Source of the DNA: Thiocystis violacea
GTDB lineage: Bacteria; Pseudomonadota; Gammaproteobacteria; Chromatiales; Chromatiaceae
Reading direction: 5' to 3'
Assembly (NCBI RefSeq): GCF_016583565.1
Contig: NZ_NRRF01000038.1
Coordinates: 1-46,984, forward strand
Length of the DNA: 46,984 nt
The notes beneath the pieces were generated by a model. That model saw only the letters and a list, made by a program, of their open reading frames with translations, was not told the DNA's origin and searched no databases. Below, in pieces: positions 19,808 to 28,799 of this stretch. Both the position numbers and the translations under genes were made by a program. Numbering within the stretch: the first letter of the stretch is position 1; every line of letters begins with the position of its first letter.

Positions 19808-20408
19808 TTATGCAGCTTGATCTGCCGCAGTATCTTCGGTCTTATCTTTTAATTTCTGCTGAAACTCTAAGCGCTTCATTTCCAGCTCATTTTTTTCTCC
19901 TGCAAGCCATACTCATTATTAAGCCTCTCCCTCTCAAGCCTGTGATCTGAAACAAATCGGCTTTCTTCCAATTTATTTTACAATTTAACTTTTTTGATTT
20001 TAAAATCCAATACTTCAATCGCGCTCTCAGCTTTGGTAACTTACATCATTTTTCGAATCGATGATGCAATTTAAACAATCCGAAGTTGATCAAAGGATAT
20101 ATCGCCGCATAGAAAATAGCGACTAAAGCGGGAAGCAAAAAGCCGCGTGATAAACTAGCGAAAGAATCGGTTTTCGTGATTTTTTACTCTATAGTGCTAT
20201 CACTTAAAGCCAGTATTAATATTATTTTCCATTTAAATATTATCCATGCGATACCAAACGAAGATAGCAGCGGGCTCTTCATTCTTTCGATAATTACTTC
20301 CTTGGAACTTGTGAATATATCGTTGAGTCCTCTAATCACTCTGGCGCACCTTAAGGAGAGGGGCAATTGGAGGCTGATCGTTGAGAGTTCTGCTGTCAGT
20401 CTATGCAA
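19808..20408 (-). pseudogene. Decayed membrane/coiled-coil protein gene
   Basis: Reading leftward, the frame gives IIERMKSPLLSSFGIAW and IIFKWKIILILALSD, a first membrane helix, up to a TAA at 20184-20186. The same frame resumes at once with FLLPALVAIFYAAIYPLINF, a second helix, to a stop near 20047. Downstream, with further stops and a shift at an A-run, comes a charged coiled-coil tail (LERERLNNEYGLQEKK, then NELEMKRLEFQQKLKDK) ending at 19808. The layout (SPLLSSF-x-WKI, two helices, coiled coil) matches a family of uncharacterised small bacterial membrane proteins found in islands. Several lesions make it a pseudogene. Confidence 0.65.
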
Positions 20409-21024
20409 CTCGTGATATCGGCCAGCGTCGGCCGTCCCGGAGACTGCGGACTACGGCCGATATGGGTCGTCTGCACTCGCTTGGGCTCTATGTTGCGAGC
20501 CGAGTAGCAGCTCACCGCTTTTATGTGAAGGTCTCAACGATGTGATGCTCGGAGAACCGGGTGGCGGGCCTGCATAGAGGAACTCGGGACCATGGTCACC
20601 CTAGCTCTGGTTTCGGGCCGGCAGCTTAGCATAGGCGGCGCGAACGCCCACCTCGACCGCTCCTTGGCTGGACCATCCGATCAGATGCTGGGTCTCTGTC
20701 GTGGGGTCGTTGACGTCGGCGATCGCGCGGCCATGCCGGCGTTTGGCCGAGCCCTGAGTGAAATGAGGGCGTCTCGCGGTCAGCCGTCGCAGTGGTTGCT
20801 GCTACCATGAGGGCGCTGGAGCGGCCGCATTCCGCAAGCTCCGCGCCGACAGCAGAGGCTCGGATGCCTTCGCGGAGATCCGGCGGTTGGGAAAGAACAC
20901 GCCAGCGCCGGATGGCTCGCTGGCGCGACGGGGGCACTGCTCCCGCCGACCACGCGATTGGACCGAATCATAATGGAGGCCCGTTCGCGCAAAGGGGCTT
21001 TCCGGCTTTGCGCCCGATTTACGG
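20409..21024. other. Intergenic region without a supportable gene
   Basis: GC rises back to genome level. On the minus strand between about 20770 and 20596 a reading frame ending DVNDPTTETQHLIGWSS / GAVEVGVRAAYAKLPA looks coding-like but has an upstream stop and no start, so at best it is a gene remnant. The right end should hold the promoter of the channel gene; no clear -35/-10 is visible. Confidence 0.4.
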
Positions 21025-21033
21025 ATGTCGACC

Positions 21034-22104
21034 ATGCGACCACGATCCTTATTGCTCTGGCTTGGCCTGTTGCTCGCCCCGCTGACGCTCAACGCCGCGC
21101 AAGCCTCCGACGTCATGACCATTGCGACCCGTGATGTGCCGCCATTTGCGATGAAGGACGAGAGCGGCAATTGGCAAGGCATCAGTATCGAGCTTTGGCG
21201 CACCCTGGCCACCAAGCTTGACTTGGAATATCGCTTCCGCGAGATGGGCCTCAAGGCGATGCTGGATGCCGTGGAACACCAGGAAGTCGATGCCGCCGTC
21301 GCGGGGCTGACGATTACCAGCGCGCGCGAGCGGCGGATGGACTTCACGCACCCCTTCCTGAGTTCAGGCTTGGGGATCGCGGTGCGCATCGATGGCGGCG
21401 GCGGTTGGCTGACTGTCAGCCAGCGCCTGTTCTCGGTCCCGTTTCTCCAGGTCATCGCCAGTCTACTGGGGCTGCTGTTACTGGTCGGGATGCTGGTCTG
21501 GCTTTTCGAGCGGCGCCATAACGCCCAGTTCGGCGGCACACCCACCAAGGGCATCGGTGCCGGTCTCTGGTGGTCCGCCGTCACCATGACGACCGTGGGC
21601 TACGGCGATAAGGCCCCTCAGAGTCTGGGTGGAAGGCTGGTGGCCATGGTCTGGATGTTCGCCGGCATCCTCATCGTCTCCTCCTTTACCGCCGCCATCA
21701 CCACAGCGCTCACCGTCGGTGAGCTCGGCGGCAAGGTGCGGGGTAAGGACGACCTGCCGCGCGCCCGGATCGCCACCGTTGCCGACACGACCAGCGCGCA
21801 GTACCTCACGGATGCCCGGCTCAAGTTCCACGCCAAGCCCAGCCTGGAGGATGCCTTGGATGCCCTGGCTGGAGGGACGGTGGATGCCGTGGTCTACGAC
21901 AAGCCCATTCTGAGCTACCAGATCCATCGGCAGTTCGATGACCGGCTCAGAATGCTGTCCGTGCGCTTCGAACGCCAGGATTACGGGATCGCGCTGCCCT
22001 CCGGAAGCGCTCTTCGCGAGAAGCTCAACCAAGCGCTCCTGGAGAGCCTGCATGATCCAGCGTGGGATGAATTGCTGTTCCGCTACCTGGGAGCGACTGA
22101 CTGA
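21034..22104 (+). CDS. GluR0-like ligand-gated potassium channel
   Basis: 356 aa from ATG 21034 (ATG 21025 in frame is equally possible). Signal peptide (LLLWLGLLLAPLTLNAAQA), then half of an amino-acid-binding fold (PPFAMKDESGNWQGISIEL; ITSARERRMDFTHPF with the Arg/Thr that bind the ligand carboxylate in this fold). The fold is interrupted by helix (LQVIASLLGLLLLVGMLVWL), pore loop with selectivity filter TVGYGD (187-192), second helix (LVAMVWMFAGILIVSSFTAA), and then the second binding lobe (ARIATVADTTSAQYL to the end). This is the architecture of prokaryotic glutamate receptors such as Synechocystis GluR0: a periplasmic amino acid opens a K+ pore. Confidence 0.88.
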   Translation: MRPRSLLLWLGLLLAPLTLNAAQASDVMTIATRDVPPFAMKDESGNWQGISIELWRTLATKLDLEYRFREMGLKAMLDAVEHQEVDAAVAGLTITSARERRMDFTHPFLSSGLGIAVRIDGGGGWLTVSQRLFSVPFLQVIASLLGLLLLVGMLVWLFERRHNAQFGGTPTKGIGAGLWWSAVTMTTVGYGDKAPQSLGGRLVAMVWMFAGILIVSSFTAAITTALTVGELGGKVRGKDDLPRARIATVADTTSAQYLTDARLKFHAKPSLEDALDALAGGTVDAVVYDKPILSYQIHRQFDDRLRMLSVRFERQDYGIALPSGSALREKLNQALLESLHDPAWDELLFRYLGATD

Positions 22105-22169
22105 TCCGCGCGAAGATCGCTAGCGATGGGTGCGACCATCGGTGATGCACGCCGGCCCGCTTCGCTCGA

Positions 22170-22517
22170 TTGGGCCGAATCCATTCGCATGACCGCCGAG
22201 CGGCGCATCGGCCAGCTCCGGCTGAGAGGGCCGCCGCCATCGCCCACCTCGCCGACGGCTTCCCCTTCTATATCCACCATATCGTCAAAGCCTTGAAGTA
22301 CGCCGCCGGTGCCGCGCCAGCGGGGGCCGTCGCCGTCTCCATCAATGAGCTGCTGGCCGAAGGCCGGGCGGCCGGCACCCTGGATGACCGCGAGCGCCTC
22401 ATCGACCTGCTCCGACTCATGGAGCAGGATCAGGATCTGGCGCCCGATGCCAATGGCGACTACCGCTTCCGCTTCCCGCTGCTGCAGCGCTGGTGGCGGT
22501 TGGCCCGTGGACTCTGA
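22170..22517 (+). pseudogene. C-terminal fragment of a P-loop ATPase
   Basis: About 115 codons reading IAHLADGFPFYIHHIVKAL then LIDLLRLMEQDQDLAP and FRFPLLQRWWRLARGL. This is the winged-helix end of a STAND/AAA-type ATPase; no Walker motifs are left. Immediately upstream the matching sequence (MTAERRIGQLR) is in another frame, so the gene has lost its ATPase domain and carries a frameshift. It overlaps the start of the next ATPase gene. Confidence 0.6.
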
Positions 22518-23253
22518 GGACACACCGAAGCCGCCCGCCATGCAGGAGCGCGCCTTCCTGTCCGTCTTCACCCCTAGTCGCACGCCGCCGGAGGATTTAG
22601 AGGCCATCACGGTGCAGCGGCAGGCGCTGATCGAGGATGCCGTCGAGCGCGTGTGCGAGAGCGCCACCACGGGCAACAAGCACCACCTCCTCTTCGTCGG
22701 GCCGCGCGGCACCGGCAAGACCCATCTGGTCGCGCTGCTGGTGCACCGGCTGGGACAGGACCGGACCCTGGATGAGCGGCTGCGCATCGCCTGGCTCAAC
22801 GAGGACGCGACCAGCACCAGCCTGCTGGAGCTGCTGCGCCGCGTCTATGCGGCACTGAGCAGGCGCTATCCCGACGAATTCACGCCCGAAGCGCTGGAGC
22901 CCCTGTTCGACCTGACGGCGGAGGACGCCGAGAACGCGCTCGCCCAACGCCTGCTCACGAACCTGCGGGATCGCACCCTGTTGGTCGTGGTGGAGGACCT
23001 CGACGCGCTCTTCGAGGGTCAGGGCCAGGCCGGTCAACAGACACTGCGGGCCTTCATCCAGGAGCACCCGGTACTCTCACTGGTAGCCACCGCCCAGCGT
23101 CTGGTGGACGCGATCGCCAGGCGCCAGAGCGCCTTTTTCGGCTTCCTCCAGACCGAGCACCTCAAACCCCTGCCCCGCTCGCGGCGTGTGTCGATTCTCC
23201 TCTCGCGCTGGCCGCGCTCCATGTCGCAGCCGGGCGCCGGGAGGCCGCGATGA
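22507..23253 (+). pseudogene. AAA ATPase, truncated by frameshift
   Basis: 248 codons from GTG 22507 (overlapping the previous fragment's stop; ATG 22540 is the alternative). Walker A GPRGTGKTH, Walker B LLVVVEDLDALFEG, and the sensor-like VATAQRLVDAI region are intact. After EHLKPLPRS the sequence turns into Arg/Pro-rich out-of-frame translation and stops, where the family continues with LLSRLAALH-type helices (visible in another frame) and winged helices. The rest seems deleted, with a C-terminal remnant following at 23250. Confidence 0.65.
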
Positions 23254-23705
23254 GCGCGTTAAGAGATGGCTTGCGGGATGACGGCAATGCCGTGCCAACC
23301 GATCGAGGCGACTCCAGGGACATCATCGGCGCCTTCTTTGACAGCACCCCGCAACCGCGGATCAGGCGCGCGCGTACCTGCGATCTGTTCCAGGTCTACC
23401 GCGATGCCGACGCCATCGCCCACCTCGGCGAGGCGCTCACGCGCCATCTGGGCAGTCTCCATGGCGCCGCGGCCGACCTGCCCTGCCCCGACAACCTGCA
23501 GACCTGGGCCGCCGCCTGGGACGAGGCGGGCAAGGACGGCGCCGCCTTCCGTCTGCCGCTGCGCCTCTTGCGCACCGGCATCGACTTCCTCAAGGCCGGC
23601 GGCACAGATCCGGGCATCCTGCCGGATCTGAATCAGGAGGAGCACAGGCTCTTGGAGCAGGTGTTCGAGCTGGAGCCCTCCGCCGATGCGTGGATAGCAA
23701 GATAG
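23250..23705 (+). pseudogene. C-terminal remnant of the truncated AAA ATPase
   Basis: 151 codons. The second half (AFRLPLRLLRTGIDFLKAGG, ILPDLNQEEHRLLEQVFELEP) is the helical tail seen at the end of large AAA/STAND ATPases. The first part is poorly ordered. The ATG overlaps the previous stop (ATGA), but this is probably chance created by the deletion. Could be translated, but a stand-alone role is unlikely. Confidence 0.5.
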
Positions 23706-24057
23706 AGCGGTCCTCGCTGTCGGGTCACTGGCGTCCATCTTCGCCTCCAGCGTCTTGAACTCGTCCAAGCGCCGTCTTCCGCGGATTTCGTGATAGGCCC
23801 CTCAGATTGTCGACCCTTGATGCCCCAGCTTAGGTGGCTATCTGGCCGCGCTCCGCGCGCGGCGGCTATACTCGGCCTCGCCCTGTCATGCCCTATGGCG
23901 TGTCTATCTTGGCTCGATGTTTTTGGTCCGCTCAGAGAGGCTGTCGGCGGTGACACGGGGGTGATGCGTTGAAGGGACAGCTAGGCACGACCAGGAGGTG
24001 CTTCATGCCGATTCAAGTCCGAGATGGCCGTGACCGGTCTTCTCGCCATGCGGAGTC
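23706..24057. other. Upstream region of the porin operon
   Basis: No gene. A TATACT hexamer near 23870 could be a -10 box for the porin/binding-protein/EAL operon, but no convincing -35 is seen. CCAGGAGG at 23991 is not positioned for the annotated start. Confidence 0.3.
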
Positions 24058-25245
24058 ATGCTTTTGACTCAGCCATCCGGAAGACGCCCGCAGGTGCTCA
24101 AGGGGGTGATGCTGCTGTTGGCCAGCGCGATGGTTGGCCCAGCGAGCGCCATGGATTTCTCGCTGAGCGGCTTCGGCACCCTGGGTGCGGCGCGATCGAC
24201 GGATGAGTCAGCGCAATTCGTCCGTGATCTCTCACATCCGGATGGACTGACGGAGCAGTGGAGCCTCAACACCGACTCGGTGCTGGGCCTCCAAGCCGAC
24301 CTGAATATCCGACCGGAATGGAGCGCCGCGCTGCAAGCGGTCTCGCACTACCGCCCGGACGGCGGGTACGAGCCCGAGATCACCTGGGCCTTCCTCGGCT
24401 TCGATCCCAATCCCTCTTGGAGTCTGCGCGCGGGACGATTGGGGATCGAGTTCTACATGCTCGCCGACTCTCGCCTGGTTGGCTATTCCTACCTGACGGT
24501 CAGACCTCCGATCGACTACTACGGCACGCTGCCCTTCAGCTACGTGGATGGCATGGACGTCTCGGCCACGCGACCCCTTGCCGGCGGCCTGTTCCGAGCC
24601 AAGCTGTTCGGGGGTGTCAGCCGCGAGCAGACACCCTGGGATCAGTGGCAATTCAACATGAGCGGGTCGCTGCTGGTCGGCGGTTACCTGGACTATCAGA
24701 AAGGACCCTGGCAGGTCCGACTCGGGCAATCCAGCGTGCGCTTCGCCAATGACCTGCCCATCGAGGACTTCTACGCGGCCCTGCCCGAGGCCACTGCCGA
24801 TGAGCTGCGTGTCAAGGATCACTGGTCGCATTTCAGCTCGCTCGGAATCGTCTACGACGCCGGTCCCCTGCAGACGCAGTTGATGTTGAGTAAAACCTTC
24901 AACGAACACGGAACCTTCGAGGACACCTGGTCGGGCTATCTGGTTCTGGGCTACCGCGTGCAGGACTGGACGCCCTTCGTCGGGGTCTCCGCCGCCAAGT
25001 CGGCACCCGCCAACCTTCAGTACGCCATCCCTGGCTACACGGACACCTATCAAGCCAATTTCCACACCGATCAGCGAACCTATTTCCTGGGCACCCGTTG
25101 GGACTTCCGCCCAGGAATGGCACTCAAGGCTCAGGTGGACGTCATCCGTGGAGATCCAAGCTCGACCTTTCTCTATCGCTGGGAGAACGAGGAATGGGAT
25201 GGATCCATGACGGTCTTCAGTCTTTCTTGGAACTTCGTCTTCTAG
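24058..25245 (+). CDS. Outer-membrane porin-like beta-barrel
   Basis: 395 aa. Signal peptide after a basic leader (VLKGVMLLLASAMVGPASAMDF), then alternating aromatic strands typical of a gram-negative barrel, ending with the Phe-terminated signature SLSWNFVF required for BAM-dependent assembly. No plug domain. First of three closely spaced genes with the PstS-like protein and the EAL protein, which suggests an envelope sensing or uptake module. Confidence 0.78.
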   Translation: MLLTQPSGRRPQVLKGVMLLLASAMVGPASAMDFSLSGFGTLGAARSTDESAQFVRDLSHPDGLTEQWSLNTDSVLGLQADLNIRPEWSAALQAVSHYRPDGGYEPEITWAFLGFDPNPSWSLRAGRLGIEFYMLADSRLVGYSYLTVRPPIDYYGTLPFSYVDGMDVSATRPLAGGLFRAKLFGGVSREQTPWDQWQFNMSGSLLVGGYLDYQKGPWQVRLGQSSVRFANDLPIEDFYAALPEATADELRVKDHWSHFSSLGIVYDAGPLQTQLMLSKTFNEHGTFEDTWSGYLVLGYRVQDWTPFVGVSAAKSAPANLQYAIPGYTDTYQANFHTDQRTYFLGTRWDFRPGMALKAQVDVIRGDPSSTFLYRWENEEWDGSMTVFSLSWNFVF

Positions 25246-25253
25246 CGCCGGCC

Positions 25254-25694
25254 ATGCGTATGGACGGATCTCTCCGAGCACTGATTGCCGCCCTGCTCCT
25301 GCTGGTGGCCTTGCAGTCTTATGCCGATGGTCCAGTGGTGGTGGTCATGAGCACGGCCAGCGGCGTGGATCGACTCACGCGCGAGGAGGTGGTGAACATC
25401 TTTCTCGGGCGCTTCCGCCAGCTACCCAACGGTCAATCGGCACTTCCGGTCGATCAACCGACGGATCAGGGGCTCTTCAGCGACTTCTACGTTCAATTGG
25501 TCGACAAGACGCCAGCCGAGATCCGCTCCTACTGGTCACGCCTGCGCTTCTCGGGCAAGACCGCGCCGCCCGAGCAGGCGACCTCCGAGCAAGACATGCT
25601 GCAGTTCTTGGCCAGCAATCCGGGCAGCCTGGGCTATGTGCGAGCGGGCCGGCAGACGCCCCTCGTCAAAGTCGTCTTCAAGCTGGGCGACTGA
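25254..25694 (+). CDS. Small PstS-like periplasmic binding protein
   Basis: 146 aa from ATG 25254. Signal peptide (ALIAALLLLVALQSYA) then VVVVMSTASGVDRLTREEVVNIFLGR, the single-lobe PstS-like fold in which SGVDRLTREEVVNIF precedes a variable GQSALPVDQ loop and the LGYV strand near the end. About half the size of a complete phosphate-binding protein, as in a family of orphan PBP-like proteins often next to GGDEF genes. Phosphate binding is not assured. Eight bases after the porin stop and 12 before the next gene. Confidence 0.8.
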   Translation: MRMDGSLRALIAALLLLVALQSYADGPVVVVMSTASGVDRLTREEVVNIFLGRFRQLPNGQSALPVDQPTDQGLFSDFYVQLVDKTPAEIRSYWSRLRFSGKTAPPEQATSEQDMLQFLASNPGSLGYVRAGRQTPLVKVVFKLGD

Positions 25695-25706
25695 GCGGGG
25701 ACTCGC

Positions 25707-28106
25707 ATGCAGCCTCACTGGCATCAGAGCATCCTTTTTCGCACCGGCCTGGTCTTGACCCTGGTGTCACTGGTGACCGGTGCACTCAGCGTCGGCATCA
25801 CGCTCGGCTACAACCAGATGCGCGCGCAAGAGGACTCCACCCGTCGGCTCTGGCAGCTGCTGGACACCGTCGAGGATACCGCGAGCGTGGCCTGCTTCAC
25901 CGACGACGAGGTACTGGCCTCAGAGCTGGCCTCGGGTCTCTTGAAGAGTTCCGAGGTGCTGGGCGTGGTCATCCAAGGCGGCGATCGAGAACTCGCCGGC
26001 CAACACCGCGATCCGGGTGCTGGGGAGACCGGCGCGGACAGCGAACCGCTCGCTCGTGACGTCTTTTCGCCCTTCGATCCGAAGGAGCGGGTCGGGCGCA
26101 TCCTGCTCACGCCGAACCTCGCCGTGATCCGCGACGCAATGCGGCGAGAAACCTGGGTCGCCATGCTGCAGACGGGGCTGCAGTTGCTCCTGATCGTGCT
26201 GGCGATGACGGCGGCGATGCTGCTGCAGATCGTGCGGCCCATCAAGTCGATCTCGGACAGCCTCCACCAGATGGATCCGGCGCAAGGCGAGCGTCTGCCA
26301 CTGCCCGCGGGCCGCCAGGAATCGGAGATCGGCGTCCTGGTCGCCGACGTCAACCTCATGGCCGACCGTCTGGTGAAGACGCTCGACGAGGAGCGCGCGC
26401 TGCGGATCCAGCGCGAGATCGACGAGCGCCGCTATCACGCCATTGTGCAGAATGCCGAAACCGGCATCTTCATCATCGACAACCTGGGCACCATCACCTC
26501 TTGGAACCCCGCGTTCGCGCGGCTGATGCGGGTCCCGCCGCACGCCGAGCAGACGTCAACGCCGCTCTCGCTGCTGAGTCTTGGATGGAAAGAGCCCGCA
26601 CGCCTCGGGGAGCTGCTGCTGCGTTGCATGAGCGATCATGCGAGCACCTCGGCCGACCTGGAGCTGGGTGCGCCCGAGGGAGCGAGTCGGTGGCTCTGCA
26701 TGGTCCTCACACCCATCGCCGATCAATCCATTCAGGGCGTGGTCTACGATGTCACTCAACATATGGAGGCAGAGCGTTCGGCTCGGCGACTCGCCGTCAC
26801 AGACAGCCTCACCGGCCTCGCCAATCAGCTCGGCTTGGAGCAGCGGCTGACTGAGATGGTTCAGGCGTGCGACTTCAAGCAGAGCAGAGGCTTCGCGCTC
26901 GCCCTCGTCAGTCTTGGTGATTTCAAGCGCTTCCTCGAGGGGTTCGGTCCGACGGCCGGGGAAGAGATTCTCCGCGAGGCGACGGCGCGTCTGTCCACCT
27001 GCGTCAAAGGGAGCGACACCATCGCAAGGCCTGGAGCCGATCAGTTCGCACTTGTGCTCGGCGACCTCGACCGTGACCTGGACGCCGAGCGCGTCGCCGA
27101 GCGTGTCCTGCGCGAGCTCCAGCGCCACTACTTCGTCTCGGGCTCGCCGGTGCGACTGCGGATCAACATCGGGATCGCCTTCTACCCGCACGATGTCGAG
27201 AGTGACATCCAAGGGCTCATGCGACACGCCAATCTTGCCCTGTCCCACGCCCAAGGCTCGGCGGGGAACAGCATCCGCTTCTTCGATCCAACCTTGGCCA
27301 AGCTGGCCGAGGAGCGCCGCAGCCTGGAGCTGGATCTAAGACGCGCGGTGCCGGAGGAACAGTTCGCCCTCTTCCTCCAGCCCATCATCGACCTGGAACG
27401 CAACTGTCTGGCCGGGGCCGAGGCGCTGATCCGCTGGCAGCATCCGGATCGTGGCCTGGTGCCGCCGGACGCCTTCATTCCACTGGCCGAGGAGACGGGC
27501 CTCATCAACGAGATCGGGCTTTGGGTCCTGGAGACGGCGTGCCGGACCCTTGCCGACTGGAAACGGCAGGGCCTCCCCTATCGACTCTCAGTGAACGTGT
27601 CTGGCTCCCAGATACCCGAAGGCCTCCCGCCGCGTGTGCTGCTCGATCAGGTCAGCCGGTTGGACATCTCCCCCAGCCAGCTTGCCCTGGAGATCACCGA
27701 GGGCGTTCTCCTCAGTGATGTCGGGAGCGCCCAGACCTGGCTTAAGACCCTACGAGAAGCGGGGTTCCCGATCTACTTGGACGACTTCGGCACTGGCTAT
27801 TCATCGCTGTCCTACCTCAAGCGGTTCTCGGTCGACACGCTCAAAGTGGACAAGAGCTTCATCCGCGATATCGCCACGGACCCGGGCGACCAAGCGCTGG
27901 TGACCGCGGTCGTGGCCATGGCGCGCAGCTTCGGGATGGATGTGGTCGCGGAGGGCGTCGAGCAGGCCGAGCACATCGGTCTGCTGAGAAGCATCGGCTG
28001 CCGCTACGCTCAGGGCTATTACTTTTCACGCCCAGTCCCCATCGAATCCTTCCTGGAAGTCAGCGAGCGGATCCCTGAATTGCTGCGCGCGACGCGCGAT
28101 ATCTGA
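25707..28106 (+). CDS. Membrane c-di-GMP phosphodiesterase (CHASE8-HAMP-PAS-degenerate GGDEF-EAL)
   Basis: 799 aa. Helix 1 (about 10-30), periplasmic CHASE8-like sensor (about 35-150), helix 2 (LLLIVLAMTAAMLL), HAMP (VRPIKSISDSLHQM), PAS (YHAIVQNAETGIFIIDNLG), GGDEF domain whose signature is degraded to GADQF (about 443), and EAL domain with all main motifs: AEALIRWQHP (Glu572), NVSGSQ, EITEGVL, DDFGTGYSSLSYL, KVDKSF, AEGVEQ. It should cleave c-di-GMP; the GGDEF part probably only regulates. The periplasmic domain may sense its operon partner, the PstS-like protein. Confidence 0.92.
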   Translation: MQPHWHQSILFRTGLVLTLVSLVTGALSVGITLGYNQMRAQEDSTRRLWQLLDTVEDTASVACFTDDEVLASELASGLLKSSEVLGVVIQGGDRELAGQHRDPGAGETGADSEPLARDVFSPFDPKERVGRILLTPNLAVIRDAMRRETWVAMLQTGLQLLLIVLAMTAAMLLQIVRPIKSISDSLHQMDPAQGERLPLPAGRQESEIGVLVADVNLMADRLVKTLDEERALRIQREIDERRYHAIVQNAETGIFIIDNLGTITSWNPAFARLMRVPPHAEQTSTPLSLLSLGWKEPARLGELLLRCMSDHASTSADLELGAPEGASRWLCMVLTPIADQSIQGVVYDVTQHMEAERSARRLAVTDSLTGLANQLGLEQRLTEMVQACDFKQSRGFALALVSLGDFKRFLEGFGPTAGEEILREATARLSTCVKGSDTIARPGADQFALVLGDLDRDLDAERVAERVLRELQRHYFVSGSPVRLRINIGIAFYPHDVESDIQGLMRHANLALSHAQGSAGNSIRFFDPTLAKLAEERRSLELDLRRAVPEEQFALFLQPIIDLERNCLAGAEALIRWQHPDRGLVPPDAFIPLAEETGLINEIGLWVLETACRTLADWKRQGLPYRLSVNVSGSQIPEGLPPRVLLDQVSRLDISPSQLALEITEGVLLSDVGSAQTWLKTLREAGFPIYLDDFGTGYSSLSYLKRFSVDTLKVDKSFIRDIATDPGDQALVTAVVAMARSFGMDVVAEGVEQAEHIGLLRSIGCRYAQGYYFSRPVPIESFLEVSERIPELLRATRDI

Positions 28107-28480
28107 TCTGGAGACCACGCCGATTTCGGATCGGCCAGCACAGGCATGGCCAACGAGGGAAAAGACATGTCCGCGTGGGTGGCCATTCCGAACACCGCCA
28201 TCCGCCGCATGGACGAGCTCGGGCTCGACAGGGTGGCCGCCGAGATCGCGTCTCACCGACCCAGCGCGGCCGCGGTGTTACCTTGGATCTGTCTTTGTCG
28301 CGAATGCGACAGGCCGCCATCGTAGCCGGTCGGCTCTTTCGCTAAGCCATTGAAAAAATTCGCTGCTGTTTCTGGCTCATCCTTTGCTTTCGATCGTGCA
28401 AGCACAACAGCAACGCAGATCGATCGCATGGCGCCAATCCACACTGCCAAACCGATCGCGCTGACAGGAGCCGTCCTTGG

Positions 28481-28604
28481 CTTAGACAACTTGGTCTTAG
28501 ACAACTTGGTATTTTCTGGTCACGAAGCTCCAGCTTCGTCACCAGGCTCAATCAGGACGTAGAAGATGGACAGTTCCTTAGACAACTTGGTCTTAGACAA
28601 CTTG
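28481..28604. repeat. 28-base direct repeat flanking palindrome copy B
   Basis: CTTAGACAACTTGGT occurs twice in tandem at 28481-28510, and the same double unit recurs at 28577-28604 (last bases lost). Between them lies palindrome copy B. The arrangement is either a very long target duplication or an expansion of a 96-base unit. Confidence 0.8.
28518..28580. repeat. Dispersed palindromic repeat, copy B
   Basis: GGTCACGAAGCT / AGCTTCGTCACC arms (one mismatch) around CC, followed by AGGCTCAA and the conserved tail containing GTAGAAGATGGACAGTTCCT. The tail is also present in copy C and, as a short fragment, at 17897. Confidence 0.85.
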
Positions 28605-28799
28605 CGCGCGGACGTCTTCGCTGGCAAGCATGCCTGTCGCGACACGGGCGAGCGCTGTCTAACCCGTGGCCGCGCATCGAGCGAGATCGCCCGACCGCGA
28701 GCCGCTCTCGACGAGAGCGAAGATTGGTTCGCCGTGCATGCCGCGACCATGGACAGCGCCCTGGCCGCGCATCTGAAGACGAACCCGGGCGCCTGAGCA

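Larger units (their letters stand above)
28107..28799. other. Repeat-rich region without a supportable gene
   Basis: Contains palindromic repeat copy B, two copies of a 28-base direct repeat, and short open frames only. One (28146-28325, starting MANEGKDMSAWVAIPN) and one that begins inside the repeat (28566-28796) have no recognisable homology. I regard both as doubtful. Confidence 0.5.
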
